A DNA stretch of 27,787 bases. It comes from a virus. The position numbers and the translations under genes were made by a program. The stretch covers positions 1 to 27,787 of the IMG/VR virus record IMGVR_UViG_3300025120_000414; one strand, written 5' to 3'. This document shows positions 5,017-11,558 of this stretch, piece by piece (position 1 is the stretch's first letter; each line of letters starts with the position of its first letter). A model generated the notes under the pieces. It had not been told where the DNA came from and ran no database searches. It was given only the letters and a program-made list of their open reading frames with translations.

Positions 5017-5235
5017 ATGAAGACTAAAAAGTATATGAAGGGAGGGAAGGCCGCCATGTATGACATGGTGAAGAAGTACATGGCAGGGGGGAAGATGGGT
5101 AACCCAAAGGCAGAAAAGCTAAAACTATTAAAACAACAGCTTTTAGCAGCTAAAAATAGTCAGTACGCTACCGAAAAAGATAGATCTAATGATATCGCTA
5201 TGATACAGCGTCAGATCCGAGATCTTGGAATCTAA
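5017..5235 (+). CDS. small Lys/Gly-tagged protein (72 aa)
   Basis: A 72-aa basic protein whose N-terminus carries two copies of a short tag, KKYMKGGK and KKYMAGGKM (about 4-27). A helical C-terminal half, rich in Lys, Gln and Leu (AEKLKLLKQQLLAAK), looks like a short coiled coil. The same kind of 'K-Y-x-x-GGK' tag occurs in at least three other small proteins of this phage. The start follows 4 nt after the previous stop codon. Function unknown; such proteins may coat or bind nucleic acid or ride in the capsid. Confidence 0.6.
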   Translation: MKTKKYMKGGKAAMYDMVKKYMAGGKMGNPKAEKLKLLKQQLLAAKNSQYATEKDRSNDIAMIQRQIRDLGI

Positions 5236-5244
5236 TTAGGCTTT

Positions 5245-5811
5245 ATGATTGCTAAAAAGTACGATAGAGGCGGGTCTACAAAACCCAAGTACTCCAAAGC
5301 CAGGGGCAAGGAACAGTCTCCAGAAGAAAGATTATCCGATGCTATAGCTAGCCAAGGAAGAGGGGCAAAGGATTTAATGTATATGCTTAGCGCTATGCGA
5401 TCACCTACATCTATAGAGCGTAAAGCTGAGATGTTTGATCCCAGTAGAAGGTTTAAATCTAAGGGTAGGGCTTTCGAGAATAACAGAAAAGCTATGTATC
5501 AAAGACCTTCTGATGTAGAGGGTAAGTACGAGGGCTCAGGAGCTCTACCAACAAGAAAAGATGTAAGAGACATAACTGGAGGTAGAGGTGATATGGGATC
5601 AAGGGTTGAGACCGAGGTCGCTAAAATGCTTCGAGATCCAGCTGTTATTAGATACTTCATGGATTTATACGGTGAGTCTGGAAAGCAAAAAAGATCTAAA
5701 ACAGTTTCTCTTGGAGGCAGGGGCAAAAGCGCTTCTGAATGCGAGATAGAGTTTAAGTCTGGAAATGTGAGCTCCGAGTGCAAGGCTTTCGCTAGGAATA
5801 TGAAGGGTTAG
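5245..5811 (+). CDS. hypothetical basic phage protein (188 aa)
   Basis: A 188-aa basic protein that opens with MIAKKYDRGGSTK, a variant of the Lys/Gly tag found in neighbouring small genes. The rest is rich in Arg, Gly, Ser and Glu with a short hydrophobic segment (DLMYMLSAMRSP, about 43-54) and a more ordered C-terminal third containing two Cys residues. I recognise no family. It sits between the tagged 72-aa gene and the peptidase gene, within a rightward unit with short spacers, and is likely a virion or assembly protein. Confidence 0.6.
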   Translation: MIAKKYDRGGSTKPKYSKARGKEQSPEERLSDAIASQGRGAKDLMYMLSAMRSPTSIERKAEMFDPSRRFKSKGRAFENNRKAMYQRPSDVEGKYEGSGALPTRKDVRDITGGRGDMGSRVETEVAKMLRDPAVIRYFMDLYGESGKQKRSKTVSLGGRGKSASECEIEFKSGNVSSECKAFARNMKG

Positions 5812-5969
5812 TGGGTAGTAAAAACTACTTCAATCCGAGGCTTAAGAGAATTAACCCTGCGTATATTGCAGAAAAAAATAAATTCAATGAGGTTAAGCAA
5901 AAATCTAACGCTAAAAGAAGTGGTGAAGTCCAACACCGCGACCCGAAAGGGGATCGACAACACCCCTGA
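5811..5969 (+). CDS. possible small protein with GTG start (52 aa), uncertain
   Basis: A 52-codon frame starts with GTG that overlaps the TAG of the 188-aa gene and ends inside the peptidase gene, in a different frame. The product is basic and Asn/Lys-rich (NPRLKRINPAYIAEKNKF). It would fill the 75-bp gap before the peptidase start, and its first half has a plausible composition. The second half overlaps coding sequence and has none of the motifs used to identify a gene. It could be a coincidence. Confidence 0.25.
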   Translation: MGSKNYFNPRLKRINPAYIAEKNKFNEVKQKSNAKRSGEVQHRDPKGDRQHP

Positions 5970-6354
5970 CCAGTGGGCTATCAACAATATAAAGGCTGTT
6001 GCGGAAAATATCTTCCAACCTATACGTGATCACTTCGGTGTACCTATCGGGGTGTCGTCTGGATTCCGAGGAAAGGACCTCAATAAGGCTATTGGGGGTA
6101 GTAAATACTCCCAGCATATGATTGGGGAGGCTCTCGACCTAGATGCAGACATGTACGGGAAGGTAACTAACGCCGAAATCTTTAATTACGTCAAGAATAA
6201 TCTCGATTGGGATCAGATGATCTGGGAGTTCGGGGATGACGAGGAGCCAAACTGGGTGCATATATCATACAAAGATGATGGGCCTAACAGAAAGCAGATA
6301 AAAAGGGCTCGAAGGGACGAAAAAGGCAGGACTTACTACACCGTAGAGACCTAA
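5887..6354 (+). CDS. M15-type peptidase, likely endolysin (155 aa)
   Basis: A zinc metallopeptidase of the M15 family (VanY/D-Ala-D-Ala carboxypeptidase-like fold), which cleaves peptide cross-links of peptidoglycan. The visible ligands are His at about 77 and Asp at about 84 in SQHMIGEALDLD, preceded by SSGFRGKDLNKAIGGS, and His at about 125 in EPNWVHISY. The length is usual for a one-domain phage enzyme. I chose the ATG at 5887; a TTG at 5866 would add seven residues. There is no signal peptide, so release would need a holin or another lysis factor. It may instead be a virion-associated enzyme, but the single catalytic domain favours an endolysin. Confidence 0.88.
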   Translation: MRLSKNLTLKEVVKSNTATRKGIDNTPDQWAINNIKAVAENIFQPIRDHFGVPIGVSSGFRGKDLNKAIGGSKYSQHMIGEALDLDADMYGKVTNAEIFNYVKNNLDWDQMIWEFGDDEEPNWVHISYKDDGPNRKQIKRARRDEKGRTYYTVET

Positions 6355-6365
6355 AAAAACTTCTC

Positions 6366-6373
6366 TATATTCG
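6366..6373 (+). promoter_or_regulatory. -7-like box TATATTCG
   Basis: TATATTCG followed by CGG lies just after the peptidase stop codon, one base from the TAnnTTTG consensus and 19 nt before the ATG of the 45-aa gene. No -33 TTG is obvious. Confidence 0.4.
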
Positions 6374-6392
6374 CGGTCCTAAATTTTTTATT

Positions 6393-6530
6393 ATGCGCGA
6401 AAAAGAAGAAGACTTCAACGTAGATTTCCTAGATACAGAAAGAGTTAAAGAGACCGAAGAGAAGGTCAAGACTGGTAAGATCGTGTGTGATATCCACGCA
6501 CCAGAAGGCTGCGAAAACTGTAGCGGCTAA
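6393..6530 (+). CDS. small acidic protein with Cys/His cluster (45 aa)
   Basis: A 45-codon frame, too short for many gene finders. The first two thirds are acidic and charged (MREKEEDFNVDF, then KETEEKVKTG). The end carries C-x2-H and C-x2-C in VCDIHAPEGCENCSG, a candidate zinc knuckle. A TATATTCG box precedes it and the ATG lies in an AT-rich context. It converges with the winged-helix gene and the two stop codons overlap by 4 bp. Function unknown. Confidence 0.55.
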   Translation: MREKEEDFNVDFLDTERVKETEEKVKTGKIVCDIHAPEGCENCSG

Positions 6531-6946
6531 AGAGTGTTGTAGAAACGCTGTACCGTCATTCTGCCTTTCTGCGATAGCGCATATCTTACACGGTAATTAA
6601 ATTTAGTCTCATCTCGGAACAAGTGATCCTCTAAAGTTTGAGAAGGGGTCAGCTTATCGAAGTGCTTGTATAGATAACCAAGCTTCATCAAAGGGTAGAC
6701 TATCCTATCTGCTAGGTTCTTCTTGTACATCCCGTAGTTCTCTGCCACCCACGATATAGTAAAGAACTCCAGATCGTAAATGAACAGCATAAAATATAAG
6801 TATCCCCTAGTGAGGTCAGGGTTACTCTCTATGAAGTCGTTCGTACCAGTTCTTAAGTTCTTTAAATGGTTTTGTTTAACATACCTAGTGGGCAGCTTAG
6901 ACATTTCCCTGAACATCCTTGTTTTCCTTACTTGAGACCTCGGCAT
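6527..6946 (-). CDS. winged-helix DNA-binding protein (139 aa)
   Basis: The only leftward gene inside the rightward module. The 139-aa protein has a basic N-terminus (MPRSQVRKTRMFREM), then a helical core in which NYGMYKKNLADRIVYPLMKLGYL (about 70-92) fits the recognition helix and following helix of a MarR/PadR-like winged helix. The later FNYRVRYALSQKGRMTVQ matches the wing with the usual 'Y.L...G' turn. It is probably a transcription regulator. Its start is 37 bp from the start of the divergent 100-aa gene, and that gene's promoter overlaps this gene's 5' end, so mutual regulation is likely. Confidence 0.65.
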   Translation of the reverse strand: MPRSQVRKTRMFREMSKLPTRYVKQNHLKNLRTGTNDFIESNPDLTRGYLYFMLFIYDLEFFTISWVAENYGMYKKNLADRIVYPLMKLGYLYKHFDKLTPSQTLEDHLFRDETKFNYRVRYALSQKGRMTVQRFYNTL

Positions 6947-6963
6947 ATTACTTTGTATATTTG
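6932..6963 (+). promoter_or_regulatory. rightward promoter (TTG-N21-TATATTTG)
   Basis: TTG at 6932-6934, a 21-nt spacer and TATATTTG at 6956-6963 fit the Bacteroidota promoter. The -33 part lies within the first codons of the divergent winged-helix gene, which starts at 6946. It would drive the genes from 6983 with a leader of about 15 nt. Confidence 0.65.
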
Positions 6964-6982
6964 ACTTAAACGAATTTACACC

Positions 6983-7285
6983 ATGAACCCTAAAGACACC
7001 CTCTTTTTTGCCGAAATGTATTCTCTGGTTAAGAAGATGGAGGATACCATAATCGAATTTGAAATGAAAGATCGGACCCTAGCCGCTATTGTAATAGGAG
7101 TAATAGATTACGATGCTATGGAAAATGAAGACGAAGGTGCTGAAATGAAAACTATGTACAGCTTTAATTTAGAAAATAGAGAAGAGCTAGAGACATTGAA
7201 GCAAATAATGGACACCACCTATCAAAGCAGTGATGATGAGTCACTTGATGGTCTACTCGGTGACTTGGGAATATCACTTAACTAA
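6983..7285 (+). CDS. hypothetical acidic protein (100 aa)
   Basis: A 100-aa, Glu- and Asp-rich protein that starts behind the promoter at 6932-6963. The N-terminal part is helical (LFFAEMYSLVKKMEDTIIEF), followed by a strand-like segment (LAAIVIGVIDY) and an acidic C-terminus (SSDDESLDGLLGDLG). I do not recognise the family. It heads a group of small cytoplasmic proteins that lead to the GroES-like gene, and the next gene starts 1 nt after its stop codon. Confidence 0.6.
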   Translation: MNPKDTLFFAEMYSLVKKMEDTIIEFEMKDRTLAAIVIGVIDYDAMENEDEGAEMKTMYSFNLENREELETLKQIMDTTYQSSDDESLDGLLGDLGISLN

Positions 7286-7286
7286 A

Positions 7287-7523
7287 ATGGAAGGACTTAT
7301 TAGAAAGATTGTGGTCGGACGAGACCCTAAAAACGGCATGGCCTATTATGTAGGAATGAGAGCGGGGTCTGGAGAGGTGTCTGCTATCGTAGAAGACGAA
7401 AGACATCTACATAAGTTTGGAAAGCAGAGATATCTTATATACATTGAAAACGATGAAGGCACTATGCTCTGGAAAGCAGTAGATGAGATGCCATGTGTAC
7501 TTGAATTTGATTTAAATTTTTAA
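7287..7523 (+). CDS. hypothetical protein (78 aa)
   Basis: The start at 7287, right after the previous stop codon, is preferred over the in-frame start at 7230, which would overlap the upstream gene by 56 bp. The product is a compact, beta-rich 78-aa protein (GLIRKIVVG...MAYYVGMRAGSGEV...RYLIYIEN) ending in EFDLNF. It has no recognised motif. Its place directly before the GroES-like gene suggests co-expression. Confidence 0.6.
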   Translation: MEGLIRKIVVGRDPKNGMAYYVGMRAGSGEVSAIVEDERHLHKFGKQRYLIYIENDEGTMLWKAVDEMPCVLEFDLNF

Positions 7524-7526
7524 TTA

Positions 7527-8111
7527 ATGAGGACGTTTAATTTGTTTGTTGTCGAGCTAGAAAAGACGATGAATGACACCATTACAACAGATAGTGGTTT
7601 AGAGCTTTATATAGATAATAGATTCAATGAATTTGAAAACAGAATTACAGAAGGCCCTGTCGTCTCTGTCCCTTTTAAGTACGAAACTGGCGTCAAGCCT
7701 GGCGACACGCTTTACTTCCATCATCTCGTGGTTATCAATGAAGGCCAGCCACTTACTGGTGATGACAATCACTACCTTGTCAGGTATGATGAAGATCACG
7801 CTATCAATAATCAAGCTATTGCTTTTAAAGATAGCGACACGGGTGATGTCCACCCTCTTGCGGGCTGGAGCCTCCTTGAGGCTATCGAAGAAGAGACGGT
7901 TCAAGAATCGTCGATTATCGAGGTTGTTAAACTTGAAGAGAAACTGCCAACAAGAGGTAGAGTCGCATTTACGAGTTCTGGGATTAAGGAAATAGGTCTA
8001 TCCGTAGGCGATGTAGTTGGATTCAAAGAAAACCGAGACTACAGAATCACCATAGACGGTAAAGAGTACTACAGGACCAGGATTGCCGACTTGCTTTACA
8101 AAGAAATTTAA
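7527..8111 (+). CDS. GroES-like co-chaperonin with two GroES folds (194 aa)
   Basis: Phage co-chaperonins replace or modify host GroES so that GroEL can fold phage proteins such as the capsid protein (as T4 Gp31 does). The C-terminal half (about 128-194) has the GroES signature: GRVAFTSSG, then LSVGDVVGFKEN, IDGKEYYRTRIADLLY. The N-terminal half (about 1-105) repeats the plan: ELEKTMNDTITTDSGLELYI resembles the first strand and mobile loop, followed by GPVVSVPFKY, VKPGDTLYFH and NHYLVRYD. At 194 aa it is twice the usual ~95 residues, implying a fused tandem. The mobile loop appears only in the first half. The start at 7527 retains the first beta-strand. Confidence 0.82.
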   Translation: MRTFNLFVVELEKTMNDTITTDSGLELYIDNRFNEFENRITEGPVVSVPFKYETGVKPGDTLYFHHLVVINEGQPLTGDDNHYLVRYDEDHAINNQAIAFKDSDTGDVHPLAGWSLLEAIEEETVQESSIIEVVKLEEKLPTRGRVAFTSSGIKEIGLSVGDVVGFKENRDYRITIDGKEYYRTRIADLLYKEI

Positions 8112-8116
8112 TTGAC

Positions 8117-8386
8117 ATGTTTGAAATGGATAAAGATCACCTCTGGCATTTGCTAGAGGAAGAAGAGTGTTTGCTTGCTGATGGGTTTGATGATGCTGTA
8201 ATAGGAATTAGCCACCAGACTCACGATGTATCAAGAGCTGTATACGATATAGGAAAGATCATTGCCATCCTTTGCGAAGACGATGAGATGACCGACGAGG
8301 ATGCTATGGAGCACTTTGAGTACAATATAGCTGGGGCTTACCTAGGCCCTAAGACGCCAATATTCGTTTTTGGTTATGGCGAGTAA
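8117..8386 (+). CDS. conserved phage protein with acidic helix-rich fold (89 aa)
   Basis: An 89-aa acidic protein beginning MFEMDKDHLWHLLEEEE. The C-terminal part, DEDAMEHFEYNIAGAYLGPKTPIFVF, resembles a small family seen in many phages with the same 'EALEYFxxNxxGAYxGxxTPIF' pattern. Its molecular role is not known to me. It starts 5 nt after the GroES-like gene and its end overlaps the next gene by 11 bp, so the two are likely co-translated. Confidence 0.65.
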   Translation: MFEMDKDHLWHLLEEEECLLADGFDDAVIGISHQTHDVSRAVYDIGKIIAILCEDDEMTDEDAMEHFEYNIAGAYLGPKTPIFVFGYGE

Positions 8387-8663
8387 ATTCACGACAGTAA
8401 GCGCAGCCAGGAAACTTATGGAGAGTATGGAGATCGCAATCAACAATATGATTGAAGAGATCAAGAAGCCTGTCGATCCAGAAGCGGGGGGCTCTGCGCG
8501 TAAGGCCGAGCTCCAATCCATAAAGCAAACGGCTATCGACTGTAAAGAGCTTTTGGTGGAGCGCCAAAGGTTAGAACAAATGGTTAAAGAACTAAAGACA
8601 AATGGAGAAATCGAACAAGACAAAGACTACTCAGGAGGATTCGCAGAAAGATTCTCTAAATGA
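8376..8663 (+). CDS. small coiled-coil protein, candidate small terminase (95 aa)
   Basis: I start this gene at ATG 8376; an in-frame TTG at 8370 would add two residues. The 95-aa product has two probable helices, ARKLMESMEIAINNMIEEI and SIKQTAIDCKELLVERQRLEQ, and a charged end. A short, helical, charged protein less than 1 kb upstream of the large terminase invites the guess that it is the small terminase subunit. I see no clear helix-turn-helix, so this is a weak candidate. Its start overlaps the end of the previous gene by 11 bp. Confidence 0.55.
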   Translation: MASKFTTVSAARKLMESMEIAINNMIEEIKKPVDPEAGGSARKAELQSIKQTAIDCKELLVERQRLEQMVKELKTNGEIEQDKDYSGGFAERFSK

Positions 8664-8763
8664 AGCCAGCGGTTTAATATATTGGGATGACTATAGCTTT
8701 GATAATCAGTCAGTTACTGTAGATCACTTAAAGGTAAACTTTAAGATCAGTAAATCTAAGTAA
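8602..8763 (+). CDS. small hypothetical protein (53 aa), out-of-frame overlap
   Basis: A 53-codon ATG frame begins inside the 3' end of the coiled-coil gene (62 bp overlap, different frame) and continues 100 bp beyond its stop, filling what would otherwise be a gap before the HNH gene. The N-terminus is Lys/Thr/Ser-rich (MEKSNKTKTTQEDSQKD) and the rest is more ordered (GLIYWDDYSFDNQSVTVDHL). The clean fit between neighbours supports it. No function can be assigned. Confidence 0.5.
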   Translation: MEKSNKTKTTQEDSQKDSLNEASGLIYWDDYSFDNQSVTVDHLKVNFKISKSK

Positions 8764-8776
8764 CAATAATTCTAGA

Positions 8777-9124
8777 ATGGCCTATAAAAAGAAAGAAGAT
8801 CAGGCTAGGGCGGGGGCTAAACACTATAAGGATAATTGCGAAAAAGTAAAGGCTAGGTCAAAGAGAAGAAATACATCTCAAAGAAAAAAAAATAAAGATT
8901 TTGTCTGGAGGGTAAAACGCATGTTTAATTGTGTTGATTGCGGAGAAAATAATCCTGTAGTTCTTGAGTTTGATCATGTAAGAGGCAGTAAAAGAGGTAA
9001 TATATCAGACATGGTTCGTTGGTCTTACTGCCTTAAAACAATAAAAGAAGAGGTTCGCAAATGCGAAATAAGATGCGCTAATTGCCATCGTAAAAAAACA
9101 CACGAAAGAAGATCGCACCAGTAG
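8777..9124 (+). CDS. HNH endonuclease (115 aa)
   Basis: A metal-dependent DNA nuclease. The HNH domain occupies the C-terminal two thirds: C-x2-C in FNCVDCGENNP (about 54-62), FDHVRGSKRGN with the central Asp-His (about 67-77), then CEIRCANCHRKKTHER with C-x2-C-H (about 95-110). The N-terminal 45 residues are Lys/Arg-rich and may bind DNA. It could be a free-standing homing-type nuclease, or the HNH that assists terminase in cleavage as in some long-tailed phages, since the terminase gene starts 270 bp downstream. Its last ten bases lie inside the tRNA-Arg gene and its TAG stop is formed by tRNA sequence. Confidence 0.85.
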   Translation: MAYKKKEDQARAGAKHYKDNCEKVKARSKRRNTSQRKKNKDFVWRVKRMFNCVDCGENNPVVLEFDHVRGSKRGNISDMVRWSYCLKTIKEEVRKCEIRCANCHRKKTHERRSHQ

Positions 9125-9188
9125 CTCAGTTGGATAGAGCATCTGCCTTCTAAGCAGACGGCCACAGGTTCGAGTCCTGTCTGGTGTA
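9115..9188 (+). tRNA. tRNA-Arg (anticodon UCU)
   Basis: The cloverleaf is complete. The acceptor is GCACCAG paired with CTGGTGT, with one G-U pair at the first position. The D-arm is GCTC-AGTTGGATA-GAGC. The anticodon stem TCTGC/GCAGA closes the loop CTTCTAA, giving anticodon TCT. The T-arm is ACAGG-TTCGAGT-CCTGT, followed by discriminator A. CCA is not encoded. It reads AGA (and AGG by wobble), the dominant Arg codons in the portal gene. Its 5' end overlaps the HNH gene by 10 bp. Confidence 0.95.
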
Positions 9189-9206
9189 CTAATTAAATCA
9201 AACATT

Positions 9207-9395
9207 ATGCCTGATCTTATTTGCATAAAATGTAAAGCAGAGAAATCTGTAAGAAACCTTACAATGAAATTCAAAGATGGTGGTGTTTACTACCCTGAAG
9301 GACAGTGTGAGTGTGGCGAACAAATGGAGATTAAAAACCCTAAAGAAGGCGTACCTTCGTTGGGTAGAATGAACTCCCACGGACAGAGCTATTGA
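9207..9395 (+). CDS. small zinc-ribbon protein (62 aa)
   Basis: A 62-aa protein with C-x2-C in LICIKCKAEK (about 4-13) and C-x-C in EGQCECGEQM (about 31-40), the layout of a compact zinc ribbon. The C-terminus is a short loop (SLGRMNSHGQSY) without clear structure. It sits immediately upstream of the large terminase; the TGA shares one base with the terminase ATG. Small Cys-rich proteins in this position may assist packaging or regulate late genes. No function is demonstrated. Confidence 0.65.
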   Translation: MPDLICIKCKAEKSVRNLTMKFKDGGVYYPEGQCECGEQMEIKNPKEGVPSLGRMNSHGQSY

Positions 9396-11509
9396 TGTCC
9401 ACTATAATCGACATAAAGGGTTATGAAAGTAAAGGGATTAAGATCGACCCTAACGATACAGAGGGAGAAGCTATCGAGCTCCACGGGCTACTCGTGGTCC
9501 TGCCGAAGAAACCGCGCAAATCGGAAATTCTCTTCTATGACCAACCAAAGAAGTTGCAAATGTGGAGGCGTATCCCTATGCCAGAGGAAATGCTCAGAAT
9601 ACGCAGTATGGATGAGTGGCTCGAAAAACCTGCCGAGTTTCGGAACAAGTTTCGTTCTTACATCGAACAAGAGTTTCAGCGTAGGCGCGACGGTGTATGG
9701 TTTTACAATAATGGGGAACCTACGTATATTACAGGGAGACACTATATGTTTTTACAATGGTCTAAAATTGATATCGGATACCCATCATACCTCGCTTTCC
9801 AAAAAGACATCTTTACGCACATGGCTGCTTGTGAAGCTGACCCTCGTTGTTTCGGTCAGCTTTATACTAAGTGTCGTCGGTCTGGCTACACTAACATATG
9901 CTCTGCTGTCCTTGTGGATGAAGCTAGTCAAGTTAAAGAGAAGCTTCTTGGTATACAGTCGAAAACTGGTAAAGACTCGCAAGAAAATATTTTCATGAAG
10001 AAGGTGGTTGCGATATTTCGCAGTTACCCATTTTTCTTTAAGCCTATCCAGGACGGAACTACAAACCCTCGTATGGAGCTGGCCTTTCGCGAGCCATCAA
10101 AGCGTATTACTAAAAACAATAAAACATCATACAGGGGTGATGCTTTAAATACGGTGATTAACTGGAAGAACACCACAAACAACGCATATGACGGTGAGAA
10201 ACTTCACATGCTTTATCTAGATGAAGCGGGTAAATGGGAAAAGCCAACCGATATTAGAGAAGCATGGAGGATTGAGCGTACGTGCTTGATTGTTGGCCGT
10301 AAAGTAATAGGTAAGGCCATTGTGGGCAGTACGGTAAATCCAATGAACAAGGGAGGAGATGAGTATAAAGGCTTGTGGCATGACTCTGACCCCAATGAGC
10401 GAAACAATAACGACAGAACTAAGACGGGGCTTTATAGAATATTTATTCCAGCTTACGACGCCTTAGAAGGTTTCTTCGATATTTACGGTAATGCTGTTGT
10501 AGAGGATCCACCCCAAAGCGAACACATACAAGGAATAGATGGAGATACCATCGAAATTGGCAGTAAGACCTATCTCAAGAATGAACGCAAGTCGTTTAAA
10601 GACAACCCTTCAGAGCTTAATGAGGTTACTCGACAGTTTCCGTTTACCGAAGATGAAGCATTCAGGGATAGCATCGAGGGAAGCTTATTTAATATAGGTA
10701 AGATATATCAACAGATAGAATATAACGACGAGCTATTTCCCAATCCTGTCGTTGTAGGTAACTTTACGTGGAAGGAAAAAGACAAAGAAGTTGTTTTCTC
10801 GCCCACCCCTAACGGTAGGTTTAGGGTGTCTTGGATGCCTGATCCTTCTGAAAGGAATATATCTAAAACTGAAAGAGGTAAAAAAATAGCTCCTTTTACC
10901 TCTTACGGCTGTGGAGGTGTTGACTCATATGACTTAGATGCCACTGTGGACAATAGAGGGTCTAAAGGTGCTCTTCATATGTATAATAAGTTTAGTATGA
11001 ACCGTCCTTCTAATATGTTTGTTGTGGAATACGCCTCTAGGCCAGACCTAGCTAGCATATTCTATGAGGATGTGCTTATGTGTGCGTTTTATTATGGGTA
11101 TCCTTTACTTGTAGAGAACAATAAGTACGGTATCGTAAGATACTTTGAGTCAAGGGGTTATGATGGCTACTTAATGGATAGACCGAGACACCTTATGAGT
11201 AGTTCTTCTCACGTAAACGTAAAGACAAAGGGGATACCATCTAACTCCCAGGATGTAATACAGTCTCACGCTCAATCTATAGAAAAGTATATTCACGATC
11301 ATGTTGGTGTGAATTACGAAAGCGGAGAGACAGGCACCATGTATTTTAATAAAACCCTTGAGGATTGGATTGGATTTAAAATAGATAAAAGAACTAAGTT
11401 TGACTTAACTATTAGCTCTGGACTGGCCTTACTTGCAGCTCAAAAAGAAAAACAAAAAACTAAGTCTGACTTTAAAGAAAAGGTATTTTTCAGAAAATAT
11501 AAGGTCTAA
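9395..11509 (+). CDS. terL: terminase large subunit (704 aa)
   Basis: The packaging motor that cuts and pumps phage DNA into the prohead. The N-terminal ATPase has an adapted P-loop KCRRSGYTN (about 159-167) in place of GxxxxGK[ST], Walker B LYLDEAG (about 273-279) with the catalytic Glu, and a coupling motif VGSTVNPMNKGG (about 310-321). Upstream, FYNNGEPTYITGRHYMFLQW (about 103-122) is typical of terminases of this size. The C-terminal nuclease has acidic residues in YGCGGVDSYDLD and later VVEYASRPD and LLVENNKYG. I chose ATG 9395; a TTG three bases earlier is less likely. The gene is followed by its expected partner, the portal. Confidence 0.92.
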   Translation: MSTIIDIKGYESKGIKIDPNDTEGEAIELHGLLVVLPKKPRKSEILFYDQPKKLQMWRRIPMPEEMLRIRSMDEWLEKPAEFRNKFRSYIEQEFQRRRDGVWFYNNGEPTYITGRHYMFLQWSKIDIGYPSYLAFQKDIFTHMAACEADPRCFGQLYTKCRRSGYTNICSAVLVDEASQVKEKLLGIQSKTGKDSQENIFMKKVVAIFRSYPFFFKPIQDGTTNPRMELAFREPSKRITKNNKTSYRGDALNTVINWKNTTNNAYDGEKLHMLYLDEAGKWEKPTDIREAWRIERTCLIVGRKVIGKAIVGSTVNPMNKGGDEYKGLWHDSDPNERNNNDRTKTGLYRIFIPAYDALEGFFDIYGNAVVEDPPQSEHIQGIDGDTIEIGSKTYLKNERKSFKDNPSELNEVTRQFPFTEDEAFRDSIEGSLFNIGKIYQQIEYNDELFPNPVVVGNFTWKEKDKEVVFSPTPNGRFRVSWMPDPSERNISKTERGKKIAPFTSYGCGGVDSYDLDATVDNRGSKGALHMYNKFSMNRPSNMFVVEYASRPDLASIFYEDVLMCAFYYGYPLLVENNKYGIVRYFESRGYDGYLMDRPRHLMSSSSHVNVKTKGIPSNSQDVIQSHAQSIEKYIHDHVGVNYESGETGTMYFNKTLEDWIGFKIDKRTKFDLTISSGLALLAAQKEKQKTKSDFKEKVFFRKYKV

Positions 11510-11520
11510 TGATGATTTGT

Positions 11521-11529
11521 TATATTTGC
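11521..11529 (+). promoter_or_regulatory. -7-like box TATATTTGC before portal
   Basis: TATATTTGC lies in the 45-bp gap between terminase and portal. The upstream TTG distance does not fit the consensus. It would separate portal expression from terminase expression. Confidence 0.5.
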
Positions 11530-11534
11530 AGGAT

Positions 11535-11558
11535 ATGCATAATGCAAGTAAATCATGA
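11535..11558 (+). CDS. 7-codon leader frame (MHNASKS), uncertain
   Basis: An ATG 6 nt after the TATATTTGC box opens a seven-codon frame whose TGA overlaps the portal ATG as ATGA. It could set up translational coupling of the portal gene. It could also be chance. It would translate as MHNASKS. Confidence 0.3.
   Translation: MHNASKS

Noticed and set aside
7627-7995. 122-codon rightward frame inside the GroES-like gene
   Set aside because: Out-of-frame shadow; the GroES-like frame has motifs and correct spacing to its neighbours.
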